Assembly (NCBI GenBank): GCA_018240405.1
Contig: JAFEFW010000010.1
Coordinates: 1-36,985 of the forward strand
Source: Pseudomonadota bacterium
Lineage (GTDB): Bacteria > Pseudomonadota > Alphaproteobacteria > Acetobacterales > Acetobacteraceae
Length of the DNA: 36,985 bases
Direction: 5' to 3'
Of this stretch, positions 15,312 through 23,204 are shown one piece after another. The notes below the pieces were generated by a model. It was not told the DNA's origin and did no database searches. It was given only the letters and a program-made list of their open reading frames with translations. How positions within the stretch are numbered: the stretch's first letter is position 1; the number at the start of each line of letters is the position of its first letter. The translations under genes were made by a program, and so were the position numbers.

Positions 15312-16045
15312 GCGCTGACGGCCATCAGCGCCCGGGCGCGTTCGAGATCCTCGGCTGTATCGACCCCAAACGGGCCATGCTCCATACGCGCGCACGCGAT
15401 CCGCATGCCATTCTCCAGCGCCCGCAATTGTTCCAGGCTTTCACGCTGCTCCAGCGGGCTTGGCGGCAGCGAGACGAAGCGATCCAGCGCCGCGCGCCGG
15501 TAGGCGTAGATACCGACGTGGTGCCAGCGCGGGCCGAGTCCCCAGGGTATGGCCTGGCGAGAAAAGTACAGCGCCGGGGCGATGGTTTCGCCCTCCTTGA
15601 ACGCGCAGGCTGCCTTGACGAAGGAGACGGTGGTGGCCTCGATCTCATCGCGGATCGGCACCACCAGGGTACCGATATCGATCGCCGGGTCGGCCAGTGG
15701 CGTCACCACCAGGCGCAGGCCTTCCGGGTCCAGCGTCGGGAAGTCGCCCTGCAGGTTGACGACCACGTCGTGCCGACGATCCGGGTCCAGTTCCGCCAGC
15801 GCCGCGTGCACGCGGTCGGAGCCGGACGGCAGCGCCGGGTCGGTCAGCACCGCGCGGCCGCCATAATCGTGCACGGCGTCGGCAATTTCCTTATCGCCAC
15901 AGGCCACGGCGACGGGGCCAATATCTGCCTCCCGGCCGCGGTCGATCATGTGCACGATCATCGGCTTGCCGCAGATATCGGCGAGCGGCTTGTTCGGCAG
16001 CCGCGTGGAGGCCATGCGGGCGGGGATGACGACGAGCGGGTTCAC
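15308..16045 (-). CDS. kdsB: 3-deoxy-manno-octulosonate cytidylyltransferase
   Basis: This 245-residue cytoplasmic enzyme activates Kdo with CTP to give CMP-Kdo for lipopolysaccharide inner core or Kdo-containing polymers. The nucleotide-binding motif IPARMASTRLPNKPL is at about 6-20; LPSGSDRV and NLQGDFPTLDPE follow, and HHVGIYAYRR lies near the middle. The GTG at 16045 is chosen because AGGA lies upstream and it fits family N-termini; a TTG at 16081 would add 12 residues. It leads the minus-strand operon kdsB-pheA-hydratase-PRC and is divergent from hisN across about 140 bp, which must hold promoters for both. Confidence 0.93.
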   Translation of the reverse strand: MNPLVVIPARMASTRLPNKPLADICGKPMIVHMIDRGREADIGPVAVACGDKEIADAVHDYGGRAVLTDPALPSGSDRVHAALAELDPDRRHDVVVNLQGDFPTLDPEGLRLVVTPLADPAIDIGTLVVPIRDEIEATTVSFVKAACAFKEGETIAPALYFSRQAIPWGLGPRWHHVGIYAYRRAALDRFVSLPPSPLEQRESLEQLRALENGMRIACARMEHGPFGVDTAEDLERARALMAVSA

Positions 16046-16185
16046 GGCGTGCGTTTCCTGAAGCGGTCTGTGCCTGCGCAACGGTTGAAGGGCAGGTGAC
16101 CGGCCCCTATGGTCGCGCCAGTTTACGAACGCCGCTGCACGGGCGCAACGCCGGCTGGCAGCGGATCTGGCAGAGGGGCGCGCCG

Positions 16186-16965
16186 GTGAACGCTGATATT
16201 GATGTCTGGCTCGCCGCCGCGCTGGCCGCCGCGGATGCCGCCCGGGACGTGATCCGCCCGTTTTTCCGCACGATTGTTCCGGCGGACCAGAAGGCGGACC
16301 AGTCGCCGGTCACCGTCGCTGACCGCAACGCCGAACTGGCGATTCGCGCTGTACTGTCGCAGCGCTGCCCCGACCACGGCATCCTGGGCGAGGAATTTGG
16401 GCTGGAGCGCCCTGACGCCCGGCTTCGCTGGGTGCTGGACCCGATCGACGGGACGCGCGCGTTCATCACCGGACGGCCAACTTTCGGGTCGCTGATCGGC
16501 TTGCTGGACGGCGAGACACCGCTGATCGGGATCATCGACCAACCGGTGACCGGCGAGCGCTGGGTCGGCGTCCGTGGCCGTCCGACAGTCTTTAGCAGCC
16601 CGCTAGGCGGCCAGGTCGGAACGCGCGCCTGCGCCGATGTTGGCCTCGCTGAATTATCCGCCACCAGCCCGGAGATGTTCGGCGCCGCCATGCCTCAATT
16701 TCAACGCCTTGCGGCGAGGACCCGTCGCAACTACTGGGGCGGCGACTGCTATGCCTACGGCCTGCTGGCGCTCGGCCATATCGACATCGTTGTTGAGCGC
16801 GATCTGAAGCCATGGGACTGGGCCGCCCTGGTGCCGGTGATCGAAGGAGCCGGCGGCCGGATGACCGACTGGTCCGGACAGCCACTGCGCGTGGCAGGTG
16901 ACGGGCAGGTCATCGCGGTCGGCGATCCGTCGTTGCTGGAAGCGGTTGTGCAGGCGCTGGCATAG
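16186..16965 (+). CDS. hisN: Inositol-monophosphatase-family histidinol-phosphatase
   Basis: This 259-residue Mg-dependent phosphatase of the IMPase family most resembles the HisN type, which removes phosphate from L-histidinol phosphate in histidine synthesis. Metal ligands are visible in GEEFGLE, DPIDGTRAF and WDWAAL. GEEFG followed by RPTFGSLIGLLDG and GIIDQPVTGERW is the HisN pattern. The GTG at 16186 has GAGGGG at good spacing and gives the usual family length (about 260); an upstream ATG at 16096 would add 30 residues of non-family sequence. It is transcribed alone, divergent from kdsB. A 3'(2'),5'-bisphosphate nucleotidase is a less likely alternative. Confidence 0.88.
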   Translation: MNADIDVWLAAALAAADAARDVIRPFFRTIVPADQKADQSPVTVADRNAELAIRAVLSQRCPDHGILGEEFGLERPDARLRWVLDPIDGTRAFITGRPTFGSLIGLLDGETPLIGIIDQPVTGERWVGVRGRPTVFSSPLGGQVGTRACADVGLAELSATSPEMFGAAMPQFQRLAARTRRNYWGGDCYAYGLLALGHIDIVVERDLKPWDWAALVPVIEGAGGRMTDWSGQPLRVAGDGQVIAVGDPSLLEAVVQALA

Positions 16966-17090
16966 CACGGCTGTCTGTTATTCCGGTTTTGCTGTGACCC
17001 GACGGTCCATCTGACGTGAACACGAGGGTCCATGACAGGCGCGTGGCGAGGATGACATTGCGGCACCGGAGTATGTCAGCGTACGACACG

Positions 17091-17104
17091 TTGATCTGGA
17101 TCAA
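17091..17104 (+). promoter_or_regulatory. FNR/FixK-family (Crp-Fnr) binding box
   Basis: TTGATCTGGATCAA matches the TTGAT-N4-ATCAA consensus at every fixed position. Proteins of the FNR/ANR/FixK family bind this site when oxygen is low. The box centre (17097.5) lies about 55 bp upstream of the start expected from TATAAT at 17141, or about 40 bp upstream if TATTAT at 17125-17130 serves as the -10. The latter is close to the classical -41.5 activating position. The only downstream plus-strand gene is the Hint-RTX protein gene. Confidence 0.65.
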
Positions 17105-17124
17105 TGATTGCACTCTGGCGCGTG

Positions 17125-17146
17125 TATTATTTTGATTTCGTATAAT
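17125..17146 (+). promoter_or_regulatory. -10 elements for the Hint-RTX gene
   Basis: TATTAT (17125-17130) and a perfect TATAAT (17141-17146) lie in tandem. Neither has a good -35 hexamer at 16-18 bp, which fits an activator-dependent promoter using the adjacent FNR-type box. Which of the two is used cannot be told from sequence. Confidence 0.5.
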
Positions 17147-17346
17147 TTGGAACGGACCAAGGAACTGTAAGACCTATTCCGCACGAGTCTCATGCCGGGA
17201 TCAGATGATCGGTTCGGCTTCACGCCGTTGCAGCGCGGCATCTGCCGCTGTTGAGGCCAAGGTGCCTCGCCACCATCGCCCCGGCCAATACGACATGCGC
17301 AACGCGCATCGATAACGCCAGCCAATGGCTGCATGGGGACAGGATT

Positions 17347-20300
17347 ATGCCGACATTTACGCCTTACGCAGGTTCCGACAGCGCCGCTCTGGTCAGTGCA
17401 CTTCTGGCGCCTGGATCGGGCATCAATGTACTTGCCGGATCCATTGCATTGACGGCTTCCGCTCTGGACGCAGTCAACTTCTACGATGGCTCGCTCGCGC
17501 CGCTTGGTATCGGAGCGGGGCTGCTGCTGACCTCGGGGACGACACCGGGCACCACCAACACGATCGGCTGGTTCGGCCAGGACAACAGCGGGACCAGCAG
17601 TTTCCTCAACGGTGATCCGAACATCGACGCGGTGGTCAACACCGTTTTCCAGACGCAGTCCTATGACGCCACAACGCTGTCCTTCGACTTCACCGTCGCA
17701 GACCCCGCCGCGACCTCGGTCAGCTTCGATATCGTGTTCGGCTCCGACGAGTATCCCGAATGGGTGGACCTGTTCGTCGACTCCGCCATCGTCATGGTCA
17801 ACGGCGTCAACTACGCGCTGTTCAACCACGATCCGATGCATCCCCTAAGCGTCATCAGCTCCAACCTTGCCGCAGGGTATTTTCAGGACAATGCCGGCAA
17901 CGTGCTGCCGATCGAGTATGACGGCGTCAGTCATGTGTTGAAGATTGTCGCCCCCATCATCCCCGGCGCCACCAATCACATCACCATCGGCATCGCCGAC
18001 ACCGGTGATCATATTCTCGACAGCGGCATCTTCATCGCCAACCTGGCAGCCGGCAACATTCCCGGATCGGGTGTCGTGGTGCCGCCCAGTTCCGGCTCCG
18101 ACTCACCTGACAACATCATTGGCACCGCCCAGGCGGAATATTTCGACCTGAAGGGCGGCGACGACACGTGCTACGCCGGCGCGGGTGACGATATCGTGGT
18201 CGCCGGTAGTGGCAACGACAGCGTTTTCGGCGGCAGCGGCGCTGACGAACTGATGGGCGGAACCGGCAACGACCAGCTCGACGGGGGCGCGGATGCCGAT
18301 ACGGCGGTCTTCTCCGGCCCAAGCGCGCAGTACACGATTGCTGTTATCGCCGGCGGTTTCACCGTCACCGACAACAATGCCGGTCCGGGTTCCGAAGGCA
18401 CGGACACACTGACGGGCGTTGAGTTCCTCAAGTTCAGCGACGGCCTGTTCGCGATCGGGCCGGGCGGCGTGCTGACGCCGGTGGCCAATCCCGGGGCGCC
18501 ACCCGCCAACACACCTGGTTCGGTTGTCATCAGCGGCATCGCCGCGGATGGGAAGACGCTGACTGCTACTGTAAGCGATCCGGACGGCATCGCGGGCGCG
18601 ATCAGCTATCAATGGCAGGTGTCGGGTGACAATGGACTGACGTGGAGTGACGTCGGCATCGATGCGAACACCTTCACGGTGACTGCCGCGGATGTCGGCA
18701 AGGATATCCACGTCATCGCTCAGTACATCGACAACCTGTCACAGAGCGAGGCGCCGGTCAGCGCCATCAAAGCGATCCAGGCCATCGGCGAAGGTGACCT
18801 TCTGGTTACTCTGATGCATCTCGATGCACCGCCGGGCGCGAGCACCATCAACCCGCTGACCACACTGGCAAAGGCCGCTATCTCGCTCGGCCTTTCGCCA
18901 AACGTCGCGGTGACGATCATTAAGGACGTTCTGGGACTTCCCGCCTCTATCAGCCTGCAGGCCTATGACCCGTATGCGATTCTGCTGAACGCACCCAGTG
19001 ACCCGGTCGCGCTTGCGGTTGAGAAGGTCGCGGTTCAGGCCGCCATCCTGACCTCGCTGTCCGATGACGACAGCGGCACAAACCTGATGCTGAAGATCAT
19101 CGAGGCCGCAGGCGCCAACAAGACATTGGACCTTGCCAATGCGGACGACCTCGCGACCATTCTTGGGATCGATCTGACCGGTATTACCGACAAGAATAAC
19201 TATCCTCAGCCACTGAAGGAGATCTTTGATCGTAACGACAACATCGCCCAGGCTGCGACCGTGGGCGACATCGAGATCGAGTGGCAGGATTTCCTGACGA
19301 TACAGGCTAACGTTGCCTCGACGTCCATCGCCGACCTCAGCATTCACGTGAACCAGGCGCCCGAGGGACAGCCCACGGCTGTCCTGGCGGACGGCACTGA
19401 GAACACCGCCTATCCAGTGGCGGCAAACCTGCTGCTACAGGGCTTCACCGATCCCGAGAACGATCCACTCAGCGTCTCCGGCCTCACGGTTGACCACGGC
19501 AGCGTCGTCGACAATGGCAACGGCACGTTCACCATCACACCGAGCGCGAGCTATGTCGGGCCGGTCGAGCTCACCTATGACGTCATCGACGGCCAAGGCG
19601 GCAGTATTGCCGCCAACCAGTTGTTCGTCATCGCCGCGAGTGAAGCCGCGCCATGTTTCGTCGCCGGAACGCGAATCCAGACAATCGACGGACCGGTTGC
19701 GGTCGAAGATCTTCAGATTGGCCAATACGTCGTGACGCGTGACGGCCGGCGCTCCCCTGTGACATGGATCGGCCGGCGTCGTGTCGACCTGATGCGGCAC
19801 ACCGATCCCGGGCTGGTCAGGCCGATCCGCATTCGCCGCGGCGCCGTTGCGGATGGCCAACCGCGCCGTGACCTTCTCGTGTCGCCCGACCACGCGCTGT
19901 TCATCGACGGTGCGCTGATTCCCGCGCGGCTGCTGGTAAACGGCGCGTCGATCCGGATCGACACGGGACGCCAGTCGGTCGAGTATTTCCACATCCAGCT
20001 TGATCGCCACGACATCCTGCTCGCGGAGGGGTTGCCGGCCGAAAGCTATCTGGATACCGGCAACCGGGCGATGTTCGACAACGGTGGCGATGCGGTCTGC
20101 CTGCATCCGGACTTTGGGACCGGCCAGCAGGCGCGCGAAGCGTTATCCTGCGTTCCGCTGGTGACTGATCCGGTCCTGGTGGAGCCGGCGTGGCGCGCGC
20201 TCGCAAGCCGGGCCAGTGCGCTCGGGTTGGTCGTACTCGAGCCGATGCTGACGGATGAGCCCGATCTGCGGGTTGTCGCCGGCGACGCGTGCCTGACGCC

Positions 20301-20664
20301 GATCAGCGTGCGAGACGGACAGTATCTGTTTCTCCTCCCGTCCGGCGCGGGACCCGTCCGGCTGTTATCCAGGGCGGCGCGCCCCTGCGATGACCGTCCC
20401 TGGATCGAGGACCGCCGCCGCCTGGGCGTGATGGTGCGGCGACTGGCGCTGCGCAATGATCGTGGTGTGCGGGACATTCCGCTGGATGACCCGTCGCTGG
20501 ATCGAGGCTGGTGGGCTGTTGAGGTTGACGACCATTGGCCTTGCCGATGGACCGATGGCGAGGCTGTTCTGCCGGCGACGGGACCTGGGCTGCTGGAGGT
20601 CGATCTGGCTGCTTCCATGCGTTATCCGCTAGCCCCATCGGTCCGACGGCGCGCCGCCGCCTGA
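17347..20664 (+). CDS. Choice-of-anchor L / RTX / Hint-domain secreted protein
   Basis: This 1105-residue protein is probably secreted and self-processing. Residues about 5-245 match the choice-of-anchor L type, with FGSDEYPEWVDLFVDSA. Residues about 253-318 hold RTX-type calcium-binding nonapeptides (GGDD, GAGDD, GSGND, GGSGAD, GGTGND). An Ig-like or cadherin-like segment follows, then a mostly helical region (about 480-660), then a second cadherin-like repeat ending near 765. A Hint domain starts at Cys770 (PCFVAGTRI) and contains SPDHALF, the conserved His position. The last ~195 residues resemble a tail I recall from other acetobacterial Hint proteins (RRLGVMVRRL, WTDGEA). There is no N-terminal signal peptide, so type I secretion via RTX signals is likely. 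GGGGACAGGA precedes the ATG at 17347; an earlier frame from 17251 reads as non-coding. Confidence 0.9.
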   Translation: MPTFTPYAGSDSAALVSALLAPGSGINVLAGSIALTASALDAVNFYDGSLAPLGIGAGLLLTSGTTPGTTNTIGWFGQDNSGTSSFLNGDPNIDAVVNTVFQTQSYDATTLSFDFTVADPAATSVSFDIVFGSDEYPEWVDLFVDSAIVMVNGVNYALFNHDPMHPLSVISSNLAAGYFQDNAGNVLPIEYDGVSHVLKIVAPIIPGATNHITIGIADTGDHILDSGIFIANLAAGNIPGSGVVVPPSSGSDSPDNIIGTAQAEYFDLKGGDDTCYAGAGDDIVVAGSGNDSVFGGSGADELMGGTGNDQLDGGADADTAVFSGPSAQYTIAVIAGGFTVTDNNAGPGSEGTDTLTGVEFLKFSDGLFAIGPGGVLTPVANPGAPPANTPGSVVISGIAADGKTLTATVSDPDGIAGAISYQWQVSGDNGLTWSDVGIDANTFTVTAADVGKDIHVIAQYIDNLSQSEAPVSAIKAIQAIGEGDLLVTLMHLDAPPGASTINPLTTLAKAAISLGLSPNVAVTIIKDVLGLPASISLQAYDPYAILLNAPSDPVALAVEKVAVQAAILTSLSDDDSGTNLMLKIIEAAGANKTLDLANADDLATILGIDLTGITDKNNYPQPLKEIFDRNDNIAQAATVGDIEIEWQDFLTIQANVASTSIADLSIHVNQAPEGQPTAVLADGTENTAYPVAANLLLQGFTDPENDPLSVSGLTVDHGSVVDNGNGTFTITPSASYVGPVELTYDVIDGQGGSIAANQLFVIAASEAAPCFVAGTRIQTIDGPVAVEDLQIGQYVVTRDGRRSPVTWIGRRRVDLMRHTDPGLVRPIRIRRGAVADGQPRRDLLVSPDHALFIDGALIPARLLVNGASIRIDTGRQSVEYFHIQLDRHDILLAEGLPAESYLDTGNRAMFDNGGDAVCLHPDFGTGQQAREALSCVPLVTDPVLVEPAWRALASRASALGLVVLEPMLTDEPDLRVVAGDACLTPISVRDGQYLFLLPSGAGPVRLLSRAARPCDDRPWIEDRRRLGVMVRRLALRNDRGVRDIPLDDPSLDRGWWAVEVDDHWPCRWTDGEAVLPATGPGLLEVDLAASMRYPLAPSVRRRAAA

Positions 20665-20702
20665 GGCGACCGCCGCGAGCGGTTTCGGCATGAGCGGCCT
20701 CA
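20662..20702 (+). terminator. Possible stem-loop after the Hint-RTX gene
   Basis: TGAGG, which includes the stop codon, pairs with CCTCA at 20698-20702. An inner CCGC/GCGG pairing is separated by a 3-nt bulge. There is no T-tract. It lies between convergent genes, so it may serve as a weak bidirectional terminator. Confidence 0.25.
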
Positions 20703-20757
20703 ACTGCCTGGAAGAGGATCACGCCGACTGTAATGCATGACGATTACTTCAGTCGTA

Positions 20758-22173
20758 TCATCTTGGGGTGTTGAGCAGCGAAACGAACGTCCGTAGCTTA
20801 CCTGACGGGGCACGCGCGATCGAATCAACAACCGTAACGTCTATTTGTAGTTCCGAACCGAATTCGGCCAGTGCAATTGCGTGCAGCTGAGCGTCCTCAT
20901 CCGGCGTCAGCGGACGGTTCAGCACCAGCCGGATCTCAATGCGCTCCGTAGAGCGCTGCACAATCTGAAATTCGGTAATCGCAGTAATACGGGACAGTTT
21001 GTAGTGGTTCATATCCGTCCGCCGCGTGCGGCCGTCGGGTAGAGTCAGGAGATCGGTGCTACGTCCGACGACAGCGCTGAGAACAGGAAGCCCTCGGCCG
21101 CACGGGCAGGGCGGACCCACCGTCGCCCTGTCGCCGATCTCATAACGCAGCAGTGGCATGGCGAAGTTGTGCAGCGGCGTGACCAAGACCCGGCCGGTTT
21201 CGCCCGCGGCGCAAGGCTCGCCTGCGTCGTCTACCACCTCGACCAGGATGGTCTCAGACATGACGTGGAAGTGGCGGTGCTCCGGGCACTGCAGCGCGAT
21301 ATAACCAGTCTCCGCCGCGCTGTAATCGTGCACAATTGGCACGCCAAGCACCTCCTGACAGGCATCGCGCAATGCGTCGTCCACCACTTCGCTGAGAGTC
21401 CAGATCGAACGCAGGGACGGAAAGCGGGTGCCGGCGGTGCGGCAATGCGCGATAAGAAGCCGCAGGCTGGCCGGGTAGATCGAGATGTAGTCGGGGCGAA
21501 CGCGACGGATCACGTCAGCTTGGCTGGCGGCCGGGCGGTAGCCGTCGATCAGCGTGATCGGCCCGGTCTTCCAAAGTAGGGAGCATGGCGGGCCCCATTC
21601 CGGATAGCGCAGCCCCTGCGCGCTCATGACTGCCGCCCGCTCCGCCTCATTGGCCGTTGGCGGGTTGTTGCCGCGAATGCGCAGGATGTGGCCATCCGGC
21701 TTGTCTCGGTGCCAACGTTCGCCGCGAACCTGGTTAGCATTCCAGAAGATGGCGTCGATGCCGGTCTTGGTGACGCGAACCGGCTGCCCAGTCGATCCTC
21801 CACTGGCCGCCACCGCCGTTGGGCCGTGGTCTTTGGGGTAAGTCCGTGCCTTAAGCTCCGCTTCGTGCCGCTGAACCTCCTGACGGGTTAACGCGGGCAG
21901 GCGGCCCCATGATTTGGCCGTCAGCGGACGGTTCGGGTCCAGGCGTGCGGCTCTGAACCGGTCGCGGTAGAAGGGCACGTTCTCAGCAGCATGACGCACG
22001 AGGTTTCCAAGCTGGCTGAACTGCATGTCCTGTAGTCGCGCGGAAGGCCACCATTGCGATTGTTCGTATTGGTAGAGAACCGCCAGCAGTTCCGACGCCA
22101 GGCCCGCCACAGGTGCAGGCCAGGTGATACCGGAAACTTGCGAACGGAAGATGTGCGGCCAGAATTGATCCAC
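20758..22173 (-). CDS. CapK/PaaK-type adenylate-forming ligase (phenylacetate-CoA ligase family)
   Basis: This 471-residue enzyme belongs to the PaaK/CapK branch of adenylate-forming ligases, which activate a carboxylic acid with ATP. The AMP-binding P-loop reads ASGGSTGQPVRV (about 123-134); YSAAETGYIALQCP and RYEIGDRA are the later motifs, and a Cys-containing PPCPCGRG segment follows. The N-terminal region with EQSQWW and HAAENVPFYRDRF is usual for CapK-like proteins of polysaccharide and surface loci. The start is a GTG at 22173 with no clear ribosome-binding site; the N-terminal family motifs argue against a much shorter start. The substrate is unknown: coupling to CoA, or transfer of an acyl group to a glycan, are both possible. 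It is divergent from the PEP-CTERM gene. Confidence 0.85.
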   Translation of the reverse strand: MDQFWPHIFRSQVSGITWPAPVAGLASELLAVLYQYEQSQWWPSARLQDMQFSQLGNLVRHAAENVPFYRDRFRAARLDPNRPLTAKSWGRLPALTRQEVQRHEAELKARTYPKDHGPTAVAASGGSTGQPVRVTKTGIDAIFWNANQVRGERWHRDKPDGHILRIRGNNPPTANEAERAAVMSAQGLRYPEWGPPCSLLWKTGPITLIDGYRPAASQADVIRRVRPDYISIYPASLRLLIAHCRTAGTRFPSLRSIWTLSEVVDDALRDACQEVLGVPIVHDYSAAETGYIALQCPEHRHFHVMSETILVEVVDDAGEPCAAGETGRVLVTPLHNFAMPLLRYEIGDRATVGPPCPCGRGLPVLSAVVGRSTDLLTLPDGRTRRTDMNHYKLSRITAITEFQIVQRSTERIEIRLVLNRPLTPDEDAQLHAIALAEFGSELQIDVTVVDSIARAPSGKLRTFVSLLNTPR

Positions 22174-22293
22174 AGGAATAACAGGTCAGAGCGATCGGGT
22201 TGACAACCATCGCATGGAGCGAAGCAGAGTGCATCCTGCCTTCATTGCACGAGTTCGTATACGACAACCCGGCGGTGCGGTGGTGCTCCCAAA

Positions 22294-22322
22294 TTGACAC
22301 CATGCGCGACAAATTGTACGAA
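22294..22322 (+). promoter_or_regulatory. Possible promoter of the PEP-CTERM gene
   Basis: A perfect TTGACA (22294-22299) is followed after 17 bp by TACGAA (22317-22322), a weak -10. It lies 29 bp before the ATG at 22351, in the right place. A 10-bp perfect palindrome, TCGTATACGA (22255-22264), lies just upstream and might bind a regulator. No -24/-12 sigma-54 element was found. Confidence 0.4.
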
Positions 22323-22350
22323 TTCGACATGATTGCTATGGGGCAGCGTG

Positions 22351-23073
22351 ATGACCCGGACTCGTGCCAGTTTTGCAGCGGCGATGGCCGCAGGGATGCT
22401 GATGGGTGGCTTCGCCGAGGCGCACGCCGGCACGTCCACCCAGACCTTGGACTTCAGCGTCAACGCGGACGACAGCTCTGTCATTCCTGTCTCGACGCCG
22501 AAAGCCTTTAGCGGATTCAACCTGCTAGGAGCGACGCTGGTTCAGGCCGATCTGTACCTGTACGATCCTGCCAGTGGCTTTCTGGCCACGTCGCATGCAC
22601 AGCTCACTGGCAGTGAGGGCGGTAGCGCTGCCCTGCTTGCCTCCTTTGCTGTGAAACATGACATATTGGGTACGCCGTTCTCGCTAACCAACCTCAACTC
22701 CGGCACGGCGAGTATGCAGGACTACAATTACAATATAGAGACAGTGCCCGCCACGAAGACCGCCACGGCTGCGGACTTCAACCAATCGCACGTCACTTAC
22801 AATGGTGACCTGAGTGAATTCCTGAAGGCGCTGGTGACGTTCAACGCGGTGATCGACGGGTTCGACACGACTACGGCAGACTGCAACAGCGGCTACGGTG
22901 GAAACACCTGCGCGCATAGCGCGTCGTTCACCGGTACGCTTGAGCTTGTCTATACCTACAACGAGAACACGCCGGTTCCGGAGCCGGGCAGTGTTGCACT
23001 GCTCGCCACGGCAAGTGTCGGGCTTCTTGGGGCGTCGGCGCGGCGTGTGCGGCGACGAACGAAGCCAAACTGA
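22351..23073 (+). CDS. PEP-CTERM-sorted exported protein, choice-of-anchor E-like
   Basis: This 240-residue exported protein has a signal peptide ending near AEAHA at residue 27. A beta-rich body starts TQTLDFSV and continues LLGATLVQADLYLY, resembling the choice-of-anchor E type. The C-terminus carries a PEP-CTERM sorting signal: VPEPGSVALLAT, a hydrophobic helix, then a basic ARRVRRR tail. Such tails are recognised and cleaved by an exosortase (EpsH family) in the inner membrane, and these proteins usually go with exopolysaccharide production. No exosortase gene is in the window. The ATG at 22351 is preferred; a TTG at 22333 would add six residues. Function beyond surface sorting is unknown. 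Confidence 0.85.
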   Translation: MTRTRASFAAAMAAGMLMGGFAEAHAGTSTQTLDFSVNADDSSVIPVSTPKAFSGFNLLGATLVQADLYLYDPASGFLATSHAQLTGSEGGSAALLASFAVKHDILGTPFSLTNLNSGTASMQDYNYNIETVPATKTATAADFNQSHVTYNGDLSEFLKALVTFNAVIDGFDTTTADCNSGYGGNTCAHSASFTGTLELVYTYNENTPVPEPGSVALLATASVGLLGASARRVRRRTKPN

Positions 23074-23131
23074 CGCTTGGTACGAACCTGGGGCGGTCTG
23101 CGATCAGCCAGCGCGCTTGCCACGACGCGTC

Positions 23132-23160
23132 CGGCTCGGTCAGCGGTTTAAGGCGAGCCG
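23132..23160. terminator. Hairpin between convergent genes
   Basis: CGGCTCG (23132-23138) and CGAGCCG (23154-23160) form a perfect 7-bp stem with a 15-nt loop. It lies between the PEP-CTERM gene (stop 23073) and the convergent sugar-phosphate transferase gene (stop 23205). There is no T-tract, so it is at best a weak or Rho-assisted terminator. Confidence 0.35.
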
Positions 23161-23204
23161 TGTGGGGTACTACGGCCTGATTGACATGCGCCGGCCAGTG
23201 TCCA

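Larger units (their letters stand above)
16966..17346 (+). other. Leader and promoter region of the Hint-RTX gene
   Basis: No gene is seen in this 381-bp gap. It contains a perfect FNR/FixK-type box (17091-17104) and a perfect TATAAT box (17141-17146) in an A/T-rich patch that stands out from the surrounding GC-rich DNA. About 195 nt would separate the likely transcription start near 17153 from the ATG at 17347, giving a long leader in which I recognise no riboswitch. A 246-residue open frame on the other strand (17101-17841) is antisense noise. Confidence 0.6.

Noticed and set aside
17101-17841. A 246-residue minus-strand frame covering the FNR box and the start of the Hint-RTX gene
   Set aside because: It has no ribosome-binding site or family motif and overlaps a well-supported gene and promoter.
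22174-22350. A sigma-54 promoter for the PEP-CTERM gene
   Set aside because: PEP-CTERM genes elsewhere can use -24/-12 promoters, but no TGGCAC-N5-TTGC-like element is present in this gap.
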